This document shows, in pieces, positions 15,807-24,331 of a stretch of 64,000 bases of DNA (position 1 is the stretch's first letter; each line of letters begins with the position of its first letter). The DNA is taken from assembly GCA_046046245.1 (NCBI GenBank), contig JBJOKE010000003.1, positions 248,001-312,000 of the forward strand. Reading direction: 5' to 3'. Made by a program: the position numbers and the translations under genes. The stretch comes from UBA4615 sp046046245. GTDB lineage: Bacteria; Pseudomonadota; Gammaproteobacteria; Burkholderiales; Burkholderiaceae_E. The notes beneath the pieces were generated by a model that did not search any database, was not told the DNA's origin, and was given only the letters and a program-made list of their open reading frames with translations.

Positions 15807-16445
15807 ATGCGACTCGTCACGACACACGCCGCCGGAGCGGCGCTCGCGCTGCTGCCGCTGGCCGCCGCCGCCCACCACGCCGAGGGCTACGCGACGCCCG
15901 TCACGCCGCTCGCCGGCCTGCTGTCGGGACTCGCGCATCCGGCCATCGAGCTCGGGCAGTTCGCCTTCCTGGTCGCGCTCGGCGTGCTCGCCGCCCGCGC
16001 GCCGCGGGGCCACGGCACGATCGGCCGCTTCGTCGCGGGCTCGGCGATCGGCGCGGGGCTCGCGGCACTCGGCGTGACCGGGCCGGCCGAGCCGCTGCTG
16101 CCGCTGCTGCTGCTGGCCATCGCGGCGCTGCTCGCGAGGGCGGGCGACGGCCGCGCGGCGCGCACGGTGACCTGGCCGGGCGCCGCGGCCCTGCTCGTGG
16201 CCGGGCTCGTCCACGGTCAGGCGGCGATCGAGCCCATCGCGGGCGCGGCGGGCGGCGCGTTCGCGACCTACGTGGCGGGCATGCTGGCGACGCAGTGCGC
16301 GATCGTGGTCGTGGCCCGCGCGGTGGCGGCCCGCGGGGCGACGGCGTCGGCGTTCGCGGGCCGCACCGGACGGGGCGTGTCGGCGACGGCCGCGGCGCTG
16401 GCGGCGCTGGCCGTCGCGCTGCATCCCGGCCTGTCGCTCTTCTGA
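15807..16445 (+). CDS. HupE/UreJ-like membrane protein (possible cobalt/nickel permease)
   Basis: A 212-residue protein with a signal peptide ending near AAAHHAEGY and about six hydrophobic helices. The first helix carries LAHPAIELGQFAFLVALG, aligned with the HPxxGxDHxLAMxxVG metal site of HupE/UreJ, but the Gly, Asp and His of that site are replaced. It may be a divergent or altered metal permease. AGGGAGGAGA lies ten bases before the ATG at 15807. Its position across the palindrome from the gntR-cobalt hydratase operon fits a role in supplying cobalt, but this is inference. Confidence 0.65.
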   Translation: MRLVTTHAAGAALALLPLAAAAHHAEGYATPVTPLAGLLSGLAHPAIELGQFAFLVALGVLAARAPRGHGTIGRFVAGSAIGAGLAALGVTGPAEPLLPLLLLAIAALLARAGDGRAARTVTWPGAAALLVAGLVHGQAAIEPIAGAAGGAFATYVAGMLATQCAIVVVARAVAARGATASAFAGRTGRGVSATAAALAALAVALHPGLSLF

Positions 16446-16469
16446 GAGGCGAGCGCCGGGGCCGCGCGC

Positions 16470-16508
16470 GGCGCGACGGACCCGGGGGCATCGGGGGTCC
16501 GTCGCGCC
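16470..16508. terminator. Long bidirectional hairpin between convergent HupE-like and aldehyde dehydrogenase genes
   Basis: GGCGCGACGGACCC (16470-16483) pairs perfectly with GGGTCCGTCGCGCC (16495-16508) around an 11-nt loop. It sits in the convergent gap and is likely a shared terminator, though it has no T-run. Confidence 0.65.
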
Positions 16509-16518
16509 CCGGGGCGCG

Positions 16519-17943
16519 TCAGGCGCGCAGCTGCATCGCCTTGTACTCGAGGAACTCCTCGAGGCCGTAGACGCCGTTCTCGCGGCCACGGCCGGACTGC
16601 TTGTAGCCGCCGAACGGCGCCTGCGGGTTCCAGCGGCCGCCGTTCAGGTCGACCTGGCCGGTGCGCAGCCGGCGCGCGACCTGCATCGCGCGCTCGTCGC
16701 TGCCCGCCCAGACCGCGCCCGACAGGCCGTAGACCGAGTCGTTCGCGATGCGGATCGCGTCGGCCTCGTCGTCGTAGGGGAGGATCGCCAGCACCGGGCC
16801 GAAGACCTCCTCCTGCGCGAGCGTCGCCTTCGAGTCCTTCACGACGAACACGGTCGGCTTCACGAAGTAGCCGCCGCCCAGGCCCTCGGGCGGCTCGGCG
16901 CCGCCGGTGACCAGCTCGCTGCCGTCCTCGATGCCCTTGCGGATGTAGCCGAGCACGCGGTCGCGCTGCAGCGCCGACACCAGCGGCCCGAGCTTCACGC
17001 CCTCGCCGAACGCGCTGCCCACGGTGAACGACTCGGCCGCGGCCTTCGCGATCGCACGGGCCTCGTCGAGCCGCGCGCGCGGCACCAGCAGCCGGGTCCA
17101 GGCCGCGCAGGTCTGGCCCGAGTTCATGTAGCAGTTCGAGACCGAGGCCTTGACCGCCTTCTCGAAATCGGCGTCGTCGAGCACGATCGACGCGCTCTTG
17201 CCGCCCAGCTCCAGCGCGACTCGCTTGACGGTCTGCGCACCGACCTCCGACACCCGCTTGCCTGCCCGGGTCGAGCCGGTGAACGACACCATGTCGACCT
17301 CGGGGTGCTCGGCGAGGCGCTCGCCGACGACCGGTCCGAGGCCGGTCACCAGGTTGAAGACGCCCGCGGGCAGGCCGGCCTCGTGGATCACGTCGGCGAG
17401 GATGAACGCGTTGATCGGCGCGACCTCGGACGGCTTCAGGACCACCGTGCAGCCGGCAGCGAGCGCGGGCGCGACCTTCAGCGTGATCTGGTTCAGCGGG
17501 TAGTTCCACGGCGTGATCGCCGCCACGACGCCGACCGGCTCGCGGGTGACCACCGAGTTGCCGACCTTCTCGTCGTACCGGAACTCGCGGGCGAGCTTCG
17601 CGTAGTTCGCCCACGCGGCGACCGGGCCGCCGACCTGCACGATCGTCGACAGCTTCAACGGCATGCCGACCTCGGTGGCGATGGCCTTCGCGAGCTCGTC
17701 GCTGCGGGCCTTCAGGCCGTCGGCGATCTTCTGGACGTACTCGGCCCGCTGCTCGGGCGGGGTCTGCGACCAGCCTTCGAAGGCGGCGCGGGCCGCCGCG
17801 ATCGCGGCGTCGGCGTCGGCGGCGGTGCCGGCCGGAACCGTGGCCCAGCGCTCGCCGGTGTTCGAGTCGGTGACCTCGAGGGTCTCGGCCGACGAGGGGG
17901 CGACCCAGCGGCCGCCGATGTAGAGCTGCTTGCGTTCGATCAT
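16519..17943 (-). CDS. NAD(P)-dependent aldehyde dehydrogenase
   Basis: A 474-residue ALDH-superfamily enzyme oxidising an aldehyde to a carboxylate. ITPWNYPLNQITLKVAPALA holds the cofactor-binding Asn and Lys region; FTGSTRAGKRV is the Rossmann segment; VALELGGKSASIVLDD contains the catalytic Glu; NSGQTCAAWTRLLVP contains the nucleophilic Cys; EEVFGPVLAILPYDDEADAI is the C-terminal signature. The ATG at 17943 is preceded by GGAGGAGCACGAG. It stands alone and is divergent from bchI. Its substrate is not evident, and I see no sign that it belongs to the photosynthesis regulon. Confidence 0.93.
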   Translation of the reverse strand: MIERKQLYIGGRWVAPSSAETLEVTDSNTGERWATVPAGTAADADAAIAAARAAFEGWSQTPPEQRAEYVQKIADGLKARSDELAKAIATEVGMPLKLSTIVQVGGPVAAWANYAKLAREFRYDEKVGNSVVTREPVGVVAAITPWNYPLNQITLKVAPALAAGCTVVLKPSEVAPINAFILADVIHEAGLPAGVFNLVTGLGPVVGERLAEHPEVDMVSFTGSTRAGKRVSEVGAQTVKRVALELGGKSASIVLDDADFEKAVKASVSNCYMNSGQTCAAWTRLLVPRARLDEARAIAKAAAESFTVGSAFGEGVKLGPLVSALQRDRVLGYIRKGIEDGSELVTGGAEPPEGLGGGYFVKPTVFVVKDSKATLAQEEVFGPVLAILPYDDEADAIRIANDSVYGLSGAVWAGSDERAMQVARRLRTGQVDLNGGRWNPQAPFGGYKQSGRGRENGVYGLEEFLEYKAMQLRA

Positions 17944-18020
17944 CTCGTGCTCCTCCGGAGGGCGGCCAAAGTATAGGGGCGGCGCGCCGCGACCGTTTTC
18001 GCGGGCGCTTGTCGGAGATC

Positions 18021-18084
18021 GACACCGGACGGCCCGGACAGGTCTAGAATGGCTTGACACGTCTTTTGTCAGGCTGGATTGACA
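18021..18084 (+). promoter_or_regulatory. bchI promoter region with PpsR palindrome overlapping the start codon
   Basis: TGTCAGGCTGGATTGACA (18067-18084) is an exact TGT-N12-ACA PpsR/CrtJ site; its last base is the first base of the bchI ATG. Upstream, TAGAAT (18045-18050) is a good -10 hexamer with a weak GACACC -35 at 18021. Repressor bound at 18067-18084 would sit just downstream of the start of transcription. Confidence 0.75.
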
Positions 18085-19112
18085 TGCGCCTCGCCTTCCC
18101 GTTTTCCGCGATCGTCGGCCAGGACGAGATGAAGCGGGCCATCCTCATCACCGCGGTCGACCCGACCGTGGGCGGCGTGCTGGTGCTCGGCGACCGGGGC
18201 ACCGGCAAGTCGACCGCCGTCCGCGCGCTGGCCGCGCTGCTGCCCCGGATGCACGCGGTGGCCGGCTGCCCGTACGGCTGCGACCCGGCCGCCCCGCCCG
18301 GCGCCTGCGCGGTCTGCGCGACGCTGAAGACGGGCCGCAGGAAGGTGAAGTCGCACCTCGTGCCGGTGCCGGTGGTGGACCTGCCGCTCGGCGCGACCGA
18401 GGACCGGGTGGTCGGTGCGCTCGATCTGGAGCGCGCGCTCACCGCCGGCGAGAAGGCCTTCGAACCCGGATTGCTGGCCCGGGCGAACCGGGGCTTCCTG
18501 TACGTCGACGAGGTGAACCTGCTGGAGGACCACCTGGTCGACCTGCTGATCGACGTCGCGGCCTCGGGCGAGAACGTCGTCGAGCGCGAGGGGCTGAGCG
18601 TCCGGCACCCGGCGCGGTTCGTGCTGGTCGGCAGCGGCAATCCCGAGGAGGGGGAGCTGCGGCCCCAGCTGCTCGACCGGTTCGGCCTGTCCGTCGAGGT
18701 GTCGACGCCGACCGACCTCGCCGACCGGATCGAGGTGGTCCGTCGGCGCGACGCGTTCGAGCGCGACCCGGAGGGCTTCACCGCCCGGTTCCACGACGAG
18801 GACGAGGCGGTGCGGGCGCGGCTGCTGTCGGCCCGCGGCCGACTGGCGGCCATCTCGGTGCCCGACGAGGTGCTCGAGCAGTCGGCGCGGCTGTGCATCG
18901 CGCTGGGCACCGACGGGCTGCGCGGCGAGCTGACGCTGATGCGGGCGGCCCGTGCGCTGGCGGCGCTGGACGGCGCGACCACGGTCACCGGCGAGCACCT
19001 GCGGCGGATCGCGCCGTCGGCCCTGCGTCACCGGCTCCGGCGCGATCCGCTCGACGACACCGGCTCGGGCGCCCGCGTGCAGCGGGTGGTGTCCGAGCTG
19101 ATGCCGGCCTGA
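18084..19112 (+). CDS. bchI: Magnesium chelatase ATPase subunit I
   Basis: A 342-residue AAA+ ATPase that, with BchD and BchH, inserts Mg2+ into protoporphyrin IX. FPFSAIVGQDEMKRAIL is the typical N-terminus; Walker A GDRGTGKST lies at residues 36-44; the Cys-containing insert YGCDPAAPPGACAVC follows; Walker B FLYVDEVNLLEDHLVD and sensor VLVGSGNPEEGELRPQLLDR are present. I chose the ATG at 18084 although its Shine-Dalgarno is weak; a TTG at 18054 would add ten unsupported residues. It is the first gene of bchI-bchD-bchO. Confidence 0.96.
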   Translation: MRLAFPFSAIVGQDEMKRAILITAVDPTVGGVLVLGDRGTGKSTAVRALAALLPRMHAVAGCPYGCDPAAPPGACAVCATLKTGRRKVKSHLVPVPVVDLPLGATEDRVVGALDLERALTAGEKAFEPGLLARANRGFLYVDEVNLLEDHLVDLLIDVAASGENVVEREGLSVRHPARFVLVGSGNPEEGELRPQLLDRFGLSVEVSTPTDLADRIEVVRRRDAFERDPEGFTARFHDEDEAVRARLLSARGRLAAISVPDEVLEQSARLCIALGTDGLRGELTLMRAARALAALDGATTVTGEHLRRIAPSALRHRLRRDPLDDTGSGARVQRVVSELMPA

Positions 19113-19119
19113 GGGGGCG

Positions 19120-21141
19120 ATGGGCGCAGCCGATCCGCTGGGGCCCGTCCCGGCGGCCGCCGGGACCGCGAGGCCCGCCGGCGCCTCGACCGCGGCCGAC
19201 GACGAGGCGGCCGACGCCGGCGCGCTCGCGGCTCGGGCCTGGGCCGACGCGCTGCGGGTGGCCGCGCTGATCGCCGTCGACCCCTGGGGCTTCGGCGGCG
19301 CGGTGGTGAAGGCCGGGCACGGACCGGTGCGTGAGCGATTCCTTACTGTGCTGAAGAGCCTCATGCCCATGGGATCGCCGTGGCGCCGGGTACCGGTCCA
19401 TGCGGGCGACGACCGGCTGCTCGGCGGCCTCGACCTGACCGCGACGCTGGCCGCCGGCCGGCCGGTCGCGCAGACGGGGCTGCTCGCGGAGGCCGACGGC
19501 GGCGTGCTGGTGCTGGCGATGGCCGAGCGTGCGTCGGGCACGACTTCGTCGCGGCTGTGCGCGGCGCTGGACAGCGGCGAGTGCGTGCTCGCGCGCGACG
19601 GGCTCGCGTCGGTGCGACCGGCGCGCTTCGGCGTGGTGGCCCTCGACGAGGGCACCGGCGACGACCCGCCGCCGGCGGCCGCGCTGCTCGAGCGGCTGGC
19701 GTTCCGGCTGGACCTGGCGGACGTGCCGGTGTCGATCGTCGCGGCCTTCGACGGCGACGCACGCGCGCTGCTCGGGCCGCCGTCCGGCGCGGGCGACGCG
19801 GTCGCCGAGCCCGACGCGCGTGCCGTCGCCGCCGCCCGCGCGCGGCTGGCCGCCGTGACCGTCGACGACGAGACGCTGCGCGCGCTCTGCGGCACCGCGG
19901 CCGCGCTGGGCGTGGACTCCGCCCGCGGCGCGCTGATGGCGCTGCGGGCGGCCCGCGCGGCGGCCGCGCTGGACGGCCGCGACGCGGTCTGCGCCGACGA
20001 CGCGGCGCTCGCCGCCCGGCTGGTGCTCGCGCCGCGCGCCACCCGCTGGCCGTCGCCGCCGCAGGAGCCGCCCGCCGAGCCGCCGCCTCCGCCCGGATCC
20101 GAGGACCCGCCGCCCGAGCCGCAGGCGTCCTCCGACGACGCGCCCCCGCCCGACGCCTGCGACGACGGCCCGCCGCCCGATCCCGGCCAGCCGCTCGATG
20201 AGGTGGTGCTCGAGGCCGCGAAGGCCGCGATCCCCGCGGACCTGCTCGCCGGCCTGATGCTCGCGGCGAACGCCGGCTCGGCCGGCGGCGGCGGCCGCGC
20301 GGGCGCGATGCGCGCGTCGACGCTGCGCGGCCGGCCGATGGGTGCGCGCCCCGGCACCCCGCGCGACGGCGCGCGGCTGGCGCTGGTGGACACGCTGCGC
20401 GCGGCCGCGCCCTGGCAGCCGCTGCGGCGGCGCGAGGCCGAGCTGCGCGCCTCGAGATCCGCCGCCCCGGCGCCCGCGGCCCCCGCGCGCAAGGCCCCGC
20501 TGCTGTCGCTGCGCACCTCGGACCTGCGCGTCTCCCGCCTGCGCGAGCGCACCGAGACCACGACGATCTTCGCCATCGACGCATCGGGCTCGTCGGCGCT
20601 GCACCGGCTTGCCGAGGCCAAGGGCGCGATCGAGCTGCTGCTCGCCGACTGCTACGTCCGTCGCGACCGGGTCGCGGTGATCGCGTTCCGCGGCCGCACG
20701 GCCGAGGTGCTGCTGCCGCCGACTCGCTCGCTGGTCCGCGCCAAGCGCAGCCTCGCCGGCCTGCCCGGCGGCGGCGGCACGCCGCTGGCGTCGGCGATCG
20801 ACGCCGCCACGGCGCTCGCCGAGGGCGTCGCGCGCCGCGGCGGCTCGCCGGTGGTGGTCTTCCTCACCGACGGCCGCGCGAACGTCGCGCGCGACGGCAG
20901 CGGCGGTCGCGCGCGCGCCGACCAGGACGCGCAGGACGCCGCGCGCCGGATGCGCGCCGGCGGCCATGCGAGCCTGGTCCTCGACACCTCGCCGCAGCCC
21001 GCGCCGAGCGCACGCGCGCTGGCCGCGTCGATGGCCGCCACCTACGTCCCGCTGCCGCGGGCCGACGCCGCCTCGATCGCCGCCCCCGTGCGTGCAGCCG
21101 CCGTCGCCGGCCCGCGCGCCGTCACCGGCCGTGGACGCTGA
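19120..21141 (+). CDS. bchD: Magnesium chelatase subunit D
   Basis: The 673-residue product has a degenerate N-terminal AAA+ domain without an intact Walker A, a Pro/Glu/Asp-rich linker (roughly residues 307-360, encoded near 20040-20200), and a C-terminal von Willebrand A domain with the MIDAS start FAIDASGSSAL. It is longer than the 550-600 residues common in the family, mostly because of Ala-rich insertions and the linker. It forms the hexameric platform with BchI. It follows bchI by 7 nt, with GAGGGGG as ribosome binding site, and overlaps bchO by 11 nt. Confidence 0.95.
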   Translation: MGAADPLGPVPAAAGTARPAGASTAADDEAADAGALAARAWADALRVAALIAVDPWGFGGAVVKAGHGPVRERFLTVLKSLMPMGSPWRRVPVHAGDDRLLGGLDLTATLAAGRPVAQTGLLAEADGGVLVLAMAERASGTTSSRLCAALDSGECVLARDGLASVRPARFGVVALDEGTGDDPPPAAALLERLAFRLDLADVPVSIVAAFDGDARALLGPPSGAGDAVAEPDARAVAAARARLAAVTVDDETLRALCGTAAALGVDSARGALMALRAARAAAALDGRDAVCADDAALAARLVLAPRATRWPSPPQEPPAEPPPPPGSEDPPPEPQASSDDAPPPDACDDGPPPDPGQPLDEVVLEAAKAAIPADLLAGLMLAANAGSAGGGGRAGAMRASTLRGRPMGARPGTPRDGARLALVDTLRAAAPWQPLRRREAELRASRSAAPAPAAPARKAPLLSLRTSDLRVSRLRERTETTTIFAIDASGSSALHRLAEAKGAIELLLADCYVRRDRVAVIAFRGRTAEVLLPPTRSLVRAKRSLAGLPGGGGTPLASAIDAATALAEGVARRGGSPVVVFLTDGRANVARDGSGGRARADQDAQDAARRMRAGGHASLVLDTSPQPAPSARALAASMAATYVPLPRADAASIAAPVRAAAVAGPRAVTGRGR

Positions 21142-22078
21142 GCGCCTCGACTGGTCGCGCGACGGGCGCGACTGGCCGCACCGCGAGGCCAGCCGATTCG
21201 TCGAGGCCGGCGGCCTGCGCTGGCACGTGCAGGTCTTCGGCGACGCCCCGGGCGCGCCGACCGTGCTGCTGCTGCACGGCACCGGCGCGGCCACGCATTC
21301 CTGGCGCGGCCTCGCGCCGCGGCTCGCCGGCGCCTTCCGCCTGATCGCCCCCGACCTGCCCGGCCACGGCTTCACCGGCCTGCCCGCGCCGCGCGGCCTG
21401 TCGCTGCCCGGCATGGCCGAGTCGGTCGGCGCGCTGCTGCACGCGCTGGGGGCCGCGCCGGACCTGATCGTCGGCCACTCGGCCGGCGCCGCGATCGCCG
21501 CGCGGATGGTGCTCGACGGCCGCTGCGCGCCGCGCGGGCTCGTCGGGCTGAACCCGGCCTTCATGCCCTTCGGGGGCCTGCCCGGCCAGCTGTTCTCGCC
21601 GGCGGCCCGCTGGCTCGGCGGGCTGTCGGCCGCGCCGCGGCTGTTCGCGCGCTTCGGCGCGTCGCCGGCGGTGCTCGACCGGCTGCTGCGCGGCACCGGC
21701 TCGGAGATCGGCACCGACGGCCGTCGCGCCTACGCCACCCTGGTGGCGAACCCCGGTCACGTGGCCGGCGCGCTCGGCATGATGGGGCGTTGGGACCTGC
21801 GGCCGCTCGAGCGCGATCTGCCCCGCCTGCCCTGCCCGCTGCTGATGATCGTCGGCGCACGGGACCTGACCGTGCCGCCCGACCAGGCGCACGCGATCCG
21901 GCGCCGCGTGCCCGGCTCGAGCGTCGAGACGCTCGCCGGCCTCGGCCACCTGGCCCACGAGGAGCGGCCCGACCAGGTCGCCGCCCGCATCTGCGCGTTC
22001 GCCGCGCGACTCGGGCTGCCCGCCGCCCGCTGCGACCGGGCGCCACGTTCCGAGACCGTGCCCGTCAGCGGTGCGTGA
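21131..22078 (+). CDS. bchO: BchO, alpha/beta-hydrolase associated with magnesium chelatase
   Basis: A 315-residue alpha/beta hydrolase with the oxyanion loop LLLHGTGAATHSWRGL, the nucleophile elbow VGHSAGAAIA and a C-terminal His in GLGHLAHEE. BchO is found in purple-bacterial PGCs directly after bchID; its biochemical role is not settled. The start is GTG at 21131, inside the end of bchD. Confidence 0.93.
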   Translation: MDAERLDWSRDGRDWPHREASRFVEAGGLRWHVQVFGDAPGAPTVLLLHGTGAATHSWRGLAPRLAGAFRLIAPDLPGHGFTGLPAPRGLSLPGMAESVGALLHALGAAPDLIVGHSAGAAIAARMVLDGRCAPRGLVGLNPAFMPFGGLPGQLFSPAARWLGGLSAAPRLFARFGASPAVLDRLLRGTGSEIGTDGRRAYATLVANPGHVAGALGMMGRWDLRPLERDLPRLPCPLLMIVGARDLTVPPDQAHAIRRRVPGSSVETLAGLGHLAHEERPDQVAARICAFAARLGLPAARCDRAPRSETVPVSGA

Positions 22079-22088
22079 CGTTCACGAC

Positions 22089-22106
22089 TGTCCACTACAC
22101 GTGACA
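22089..22106 (+). promoter_or_regulatory. PpsR binding palindrome upstream of crtB
   Basis: TGTCCACTACACGTGACA is an exact TGT-N12-ACA match lying 43 nt upstream of the crtB start, just after bchO ends. Confidence 0.75.
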
Positions 22107-22148
22107 TCACGTACCATGATCCCGGCCGCCCCGATCCCCGAGGTTCCC

Positions 22149-23294
22149 ATGTCCGCGATCGCACCGCTCCCGTCGTCCCGCCGCGCCTTCGATCCCGCCG
22201 ACGACACGCCCTCGCCGCGATCGCTCGCCGACGCCGACCTGGCGGCCTGCCGCGAACAGCTGGCCGACGGCTCGCGGACCTTCCTCGCCGCGTCGCGGCT
22301 GCTGCCGCGCGGCGTGCGCGACTCGGCCTGCGCGCTCTACGCCTTCTGCCGCAGCGCCGACGACGCGGTGGACCTCGACACCGTCGACGAGCTGGCCGCG
22401 GTCGCGCGGCTGCGCACGCGGCTGCAGCGGATCTACGACGGCGACCCGGCGCCCACGCCCGCGGACCGTGCGATGGCCCGCGTGGTCGAGCGCCACGCGC
22501 TGCCGCGCGAGCTGCCCGAGGCGCTGCTCGACGGCTTCGAATGGGACGCACGCGGCCGCCGCTACGAGACGATCGAGGACCTGCACGACTACGCGGCCCG
22601 CGTGGCCGGCACCGTGGGCGCGATGATGGCCGTGCTGATGGGCCGCCGCTCGGCCGAGTGCATCGCGCGCGCCTGCGACCTCGGCGTCGCGATGCAGCTG
22701 TCGAACATCGCGCGCGACGTCGGCGAGGACGCGCGCCGCGGCCGGATCTACCTGCCGCTGCGCTGGCTGCGCGAGGCCGGCGTCGACCCCAACGCATGGC
22801 TCGCGAACCCGGTGTTCGATGCGCGGATCGGCGCGGTGGTGCGGCGGCTGCTCGCCGCGGCCGATGCGCTCTACCTGCGCGCGGAGGCGGGCATCGGCCT
22901 GCTGCCCGCGTCGTGCCGGCCGGGCATCCAGGCCGCACGCGTGCTCTACGCCGAGATCGGCCACGAGGTCGAGCGGCGCGGCTGCGACTCGGTCTCGCAG
23001 CGCGCGGTGGTCTCGCGCCCGCGCAAGGCCGCGCTGCTCGCGCAGGCGCTCGCCTCGGGCGCGCTGGCGCGCCGGCCCGGCGGCATCGCGCATCCGGCGC
23101 TGCCGGCGGTCCGCTACCTCGTCGACGCGGCGATCGACGACGACGAGCTCGAGCCTCCCGCCGCCGCGACGCGTGCCGACGTCACGCCGCGCGCGGGCAT
23201 GGGCAGCGTCGAGCGCGCGATCTGGGTGATCGGCCTGCTCGAGCGCCAGGCGCGCCGCGACCAGGGCCGCCGGGATCGCCGCGTCGCGTCCTGA
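22149..23294 (+). CDS. crtB: Phytoene synthase
   Basis: A 381-residue enzyme condensing two GGPP into phytoene, the first committed carotenoid step. The Asp-rich motifs are CRSADDAVD (first) and NIARDVGEDARRGRIYLP (second), and the squalene/phytoene synthase signature around them is intact. The ATG at 22149 has CGAGG five bases upstream; an in-frame ATG at 22116 is possible. It appears to have its own PpsR-controlled promoter and lies in the same direction as bchIDO and crtEF. Confidence 0.95.
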   Translation: MSAIAPLPSSRRAFDPADDTPSPRSLADADLAACREQLADGSRTFLAASRLLPRGVRDSACALYAFCRSADDAVDLDTVDELAAVARLRTRLQRIYDGDPAPTPADRAMARVVERHALPRELPEALLDGFEWDARGRRYETIEDLHDYAARVAGTVGAMMAVLMGRRSAECIARACDLGVAMQLSNIARDVGEDARRGRIYLPLRWLREAGVDPNAWLANPVFDARIGAVVRRLLAAADALYLRAEAGIGLLPASCRPGIQAARVLYAEIGHEVERRGCDSVSQRAVVSRPRKAALLAQALASGALARRPGGIAHPALPAVRYLVDAAIDDDELEPPAAATRADVTPRAGMGSVERAIWVIGLLERQARRDQGRRDRRVAS

Positions 23295-23364
23295 GTGCCC
23301 GCCCGGGCGGCGCGCGGCGCTGCCCCGGAGACGACTCGGAAGTCGTTGACGCCCCCGGCCGAAG

Positions 23365-23382
23365 TGTCTATGGTGGTTGACA
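23365..23382 (+). promoter_or_regulatory. PpsR binding palindrome upstream of crtE
   Basis: TGTCTATGGTGGTTGACA is an exact TGT-N12-ACA site, with TTGACA of its right arm (23377-23382) forming a consensus -35 hexamer. It lies 61 nt before the crtE start in a 149-nt gap. No good -10 is visible. Confidence 0.75.
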
Positions 23383-23443
23383 TACTCAACCGACGCGTCG
23401 ACGTGACATCCGCCGCCGCGTCCCCCACACGGGACGTCATCGC

Positions 23444-24331
23444 ATGGACACCCTCGCCCGGATCGAACAGGCGCTCGACGCGGCCCTCTCGCGGCACGAG
23501 GTCCCCGGTGCCCCGCCCCGCCTCGCCGCCGCGGTCCGCCACGCGGTCTTCCCCGGCGGCGCGCGGATCCGCCCGCAGCTGTGCCTCGCCGTCGCCGCGG
23601 CCTGCGGCGACGACGACCCGGCTCTCGCCGACGCCGCCGCGATCTCGCTCGAGATGCTCCACTGCGCATCGCTGGTCCACGACGACCTGCCCGCGTTCGA
23701 CGACGCCGCCACGCGGCGCGGCCGTCCCTCGGTGCAGGCCGCCTTCGGCGAGCCGCTCGCGATCCTCGCCGGCGACGCGCTGATCGTCCGCGCCTTCGAG
23801 GTGCTCGCCGAGGCCGCCGGCCGCTCGCCGCAGCGACTGGCCCCGGTGCTCGCGACCGTCGCCGCCGGCACCGGCACGCCCTTCGGCATCGTCGCCGGCC
23901 AGGCCTGGGAGTGCGAGCCGCGCGTGGCGCTGTCGGACTACCAGCGCGCGAAGACCGGCGCGCTCTTCGCCGCGGCCACCGCCGCCGGCGCGCAGGCCGC
24001 GGGCGCCGACGGCCGCGTCTGGCGCGGCCTCGGCGACCGGCTCGGCGAGGCCTACCAGGTGGCCGACGACATCCGCGACGTGCTGTCCGATCCCGAGGTG
24101 CTCGGCAAGCCCATCGGCCAGGACGTGCTGCTCGGCCGCCCGAGCGCCGCGCGCGAGCTCGGCCTCGACGGCGCGATCTTCCACTTCGAGTCGCTGGTCG
24201 CGCAGGCGATCGCGGCGATTCCCGACTGTGCGGGCGCGTCCCGACTGCGAGCCCTGGTATGGATGGAATCCGAACGGCTGGTGCCCAAGGCGTGGTGCGA
24301 GGACGCGGCGCGCCGGGCGGCGACGGCCTGA
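23444..24331 (+). CDS. crtE: Geranylgeranyl diphosphate synthase
   Basis: A 295-residue class I prenyltransferase. The first Asp-rich motif is LVHDDLPAFDD and the second is YQVADDIRDVLSD. It supplies GGPP both to crtB for carotenoids and to bchG for the bacteriochlorophyll tail. It overlaps crtF by 37 nt, so the two are one operon. Confidence 0.94.
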   Translation: MDTLARIEQALDAALSRHEVPGAPPRLAAAVRHAVFPGGARIRPQLCLAVAAACGDDDPALADAAAISLEMLHCASLVHDDLPAFDDAATRRGRPSVQAAFGEPLAILAGDALIVRAFEVLAEAAGRSPQRLAPVLATVAAGTGTPFGIVAGQAWECEPRVALSDYQRAKTGALFAAATAAGAQAAGADGRVWRGLGDRLGEAYQVADDIRDVLSDPEVLGKPIGQDVLLGRPSAARELGLDGAIFHFESLVAQAIAAIPDCAGASRLRALVWMESERLVPKAWCEDAARRAATA

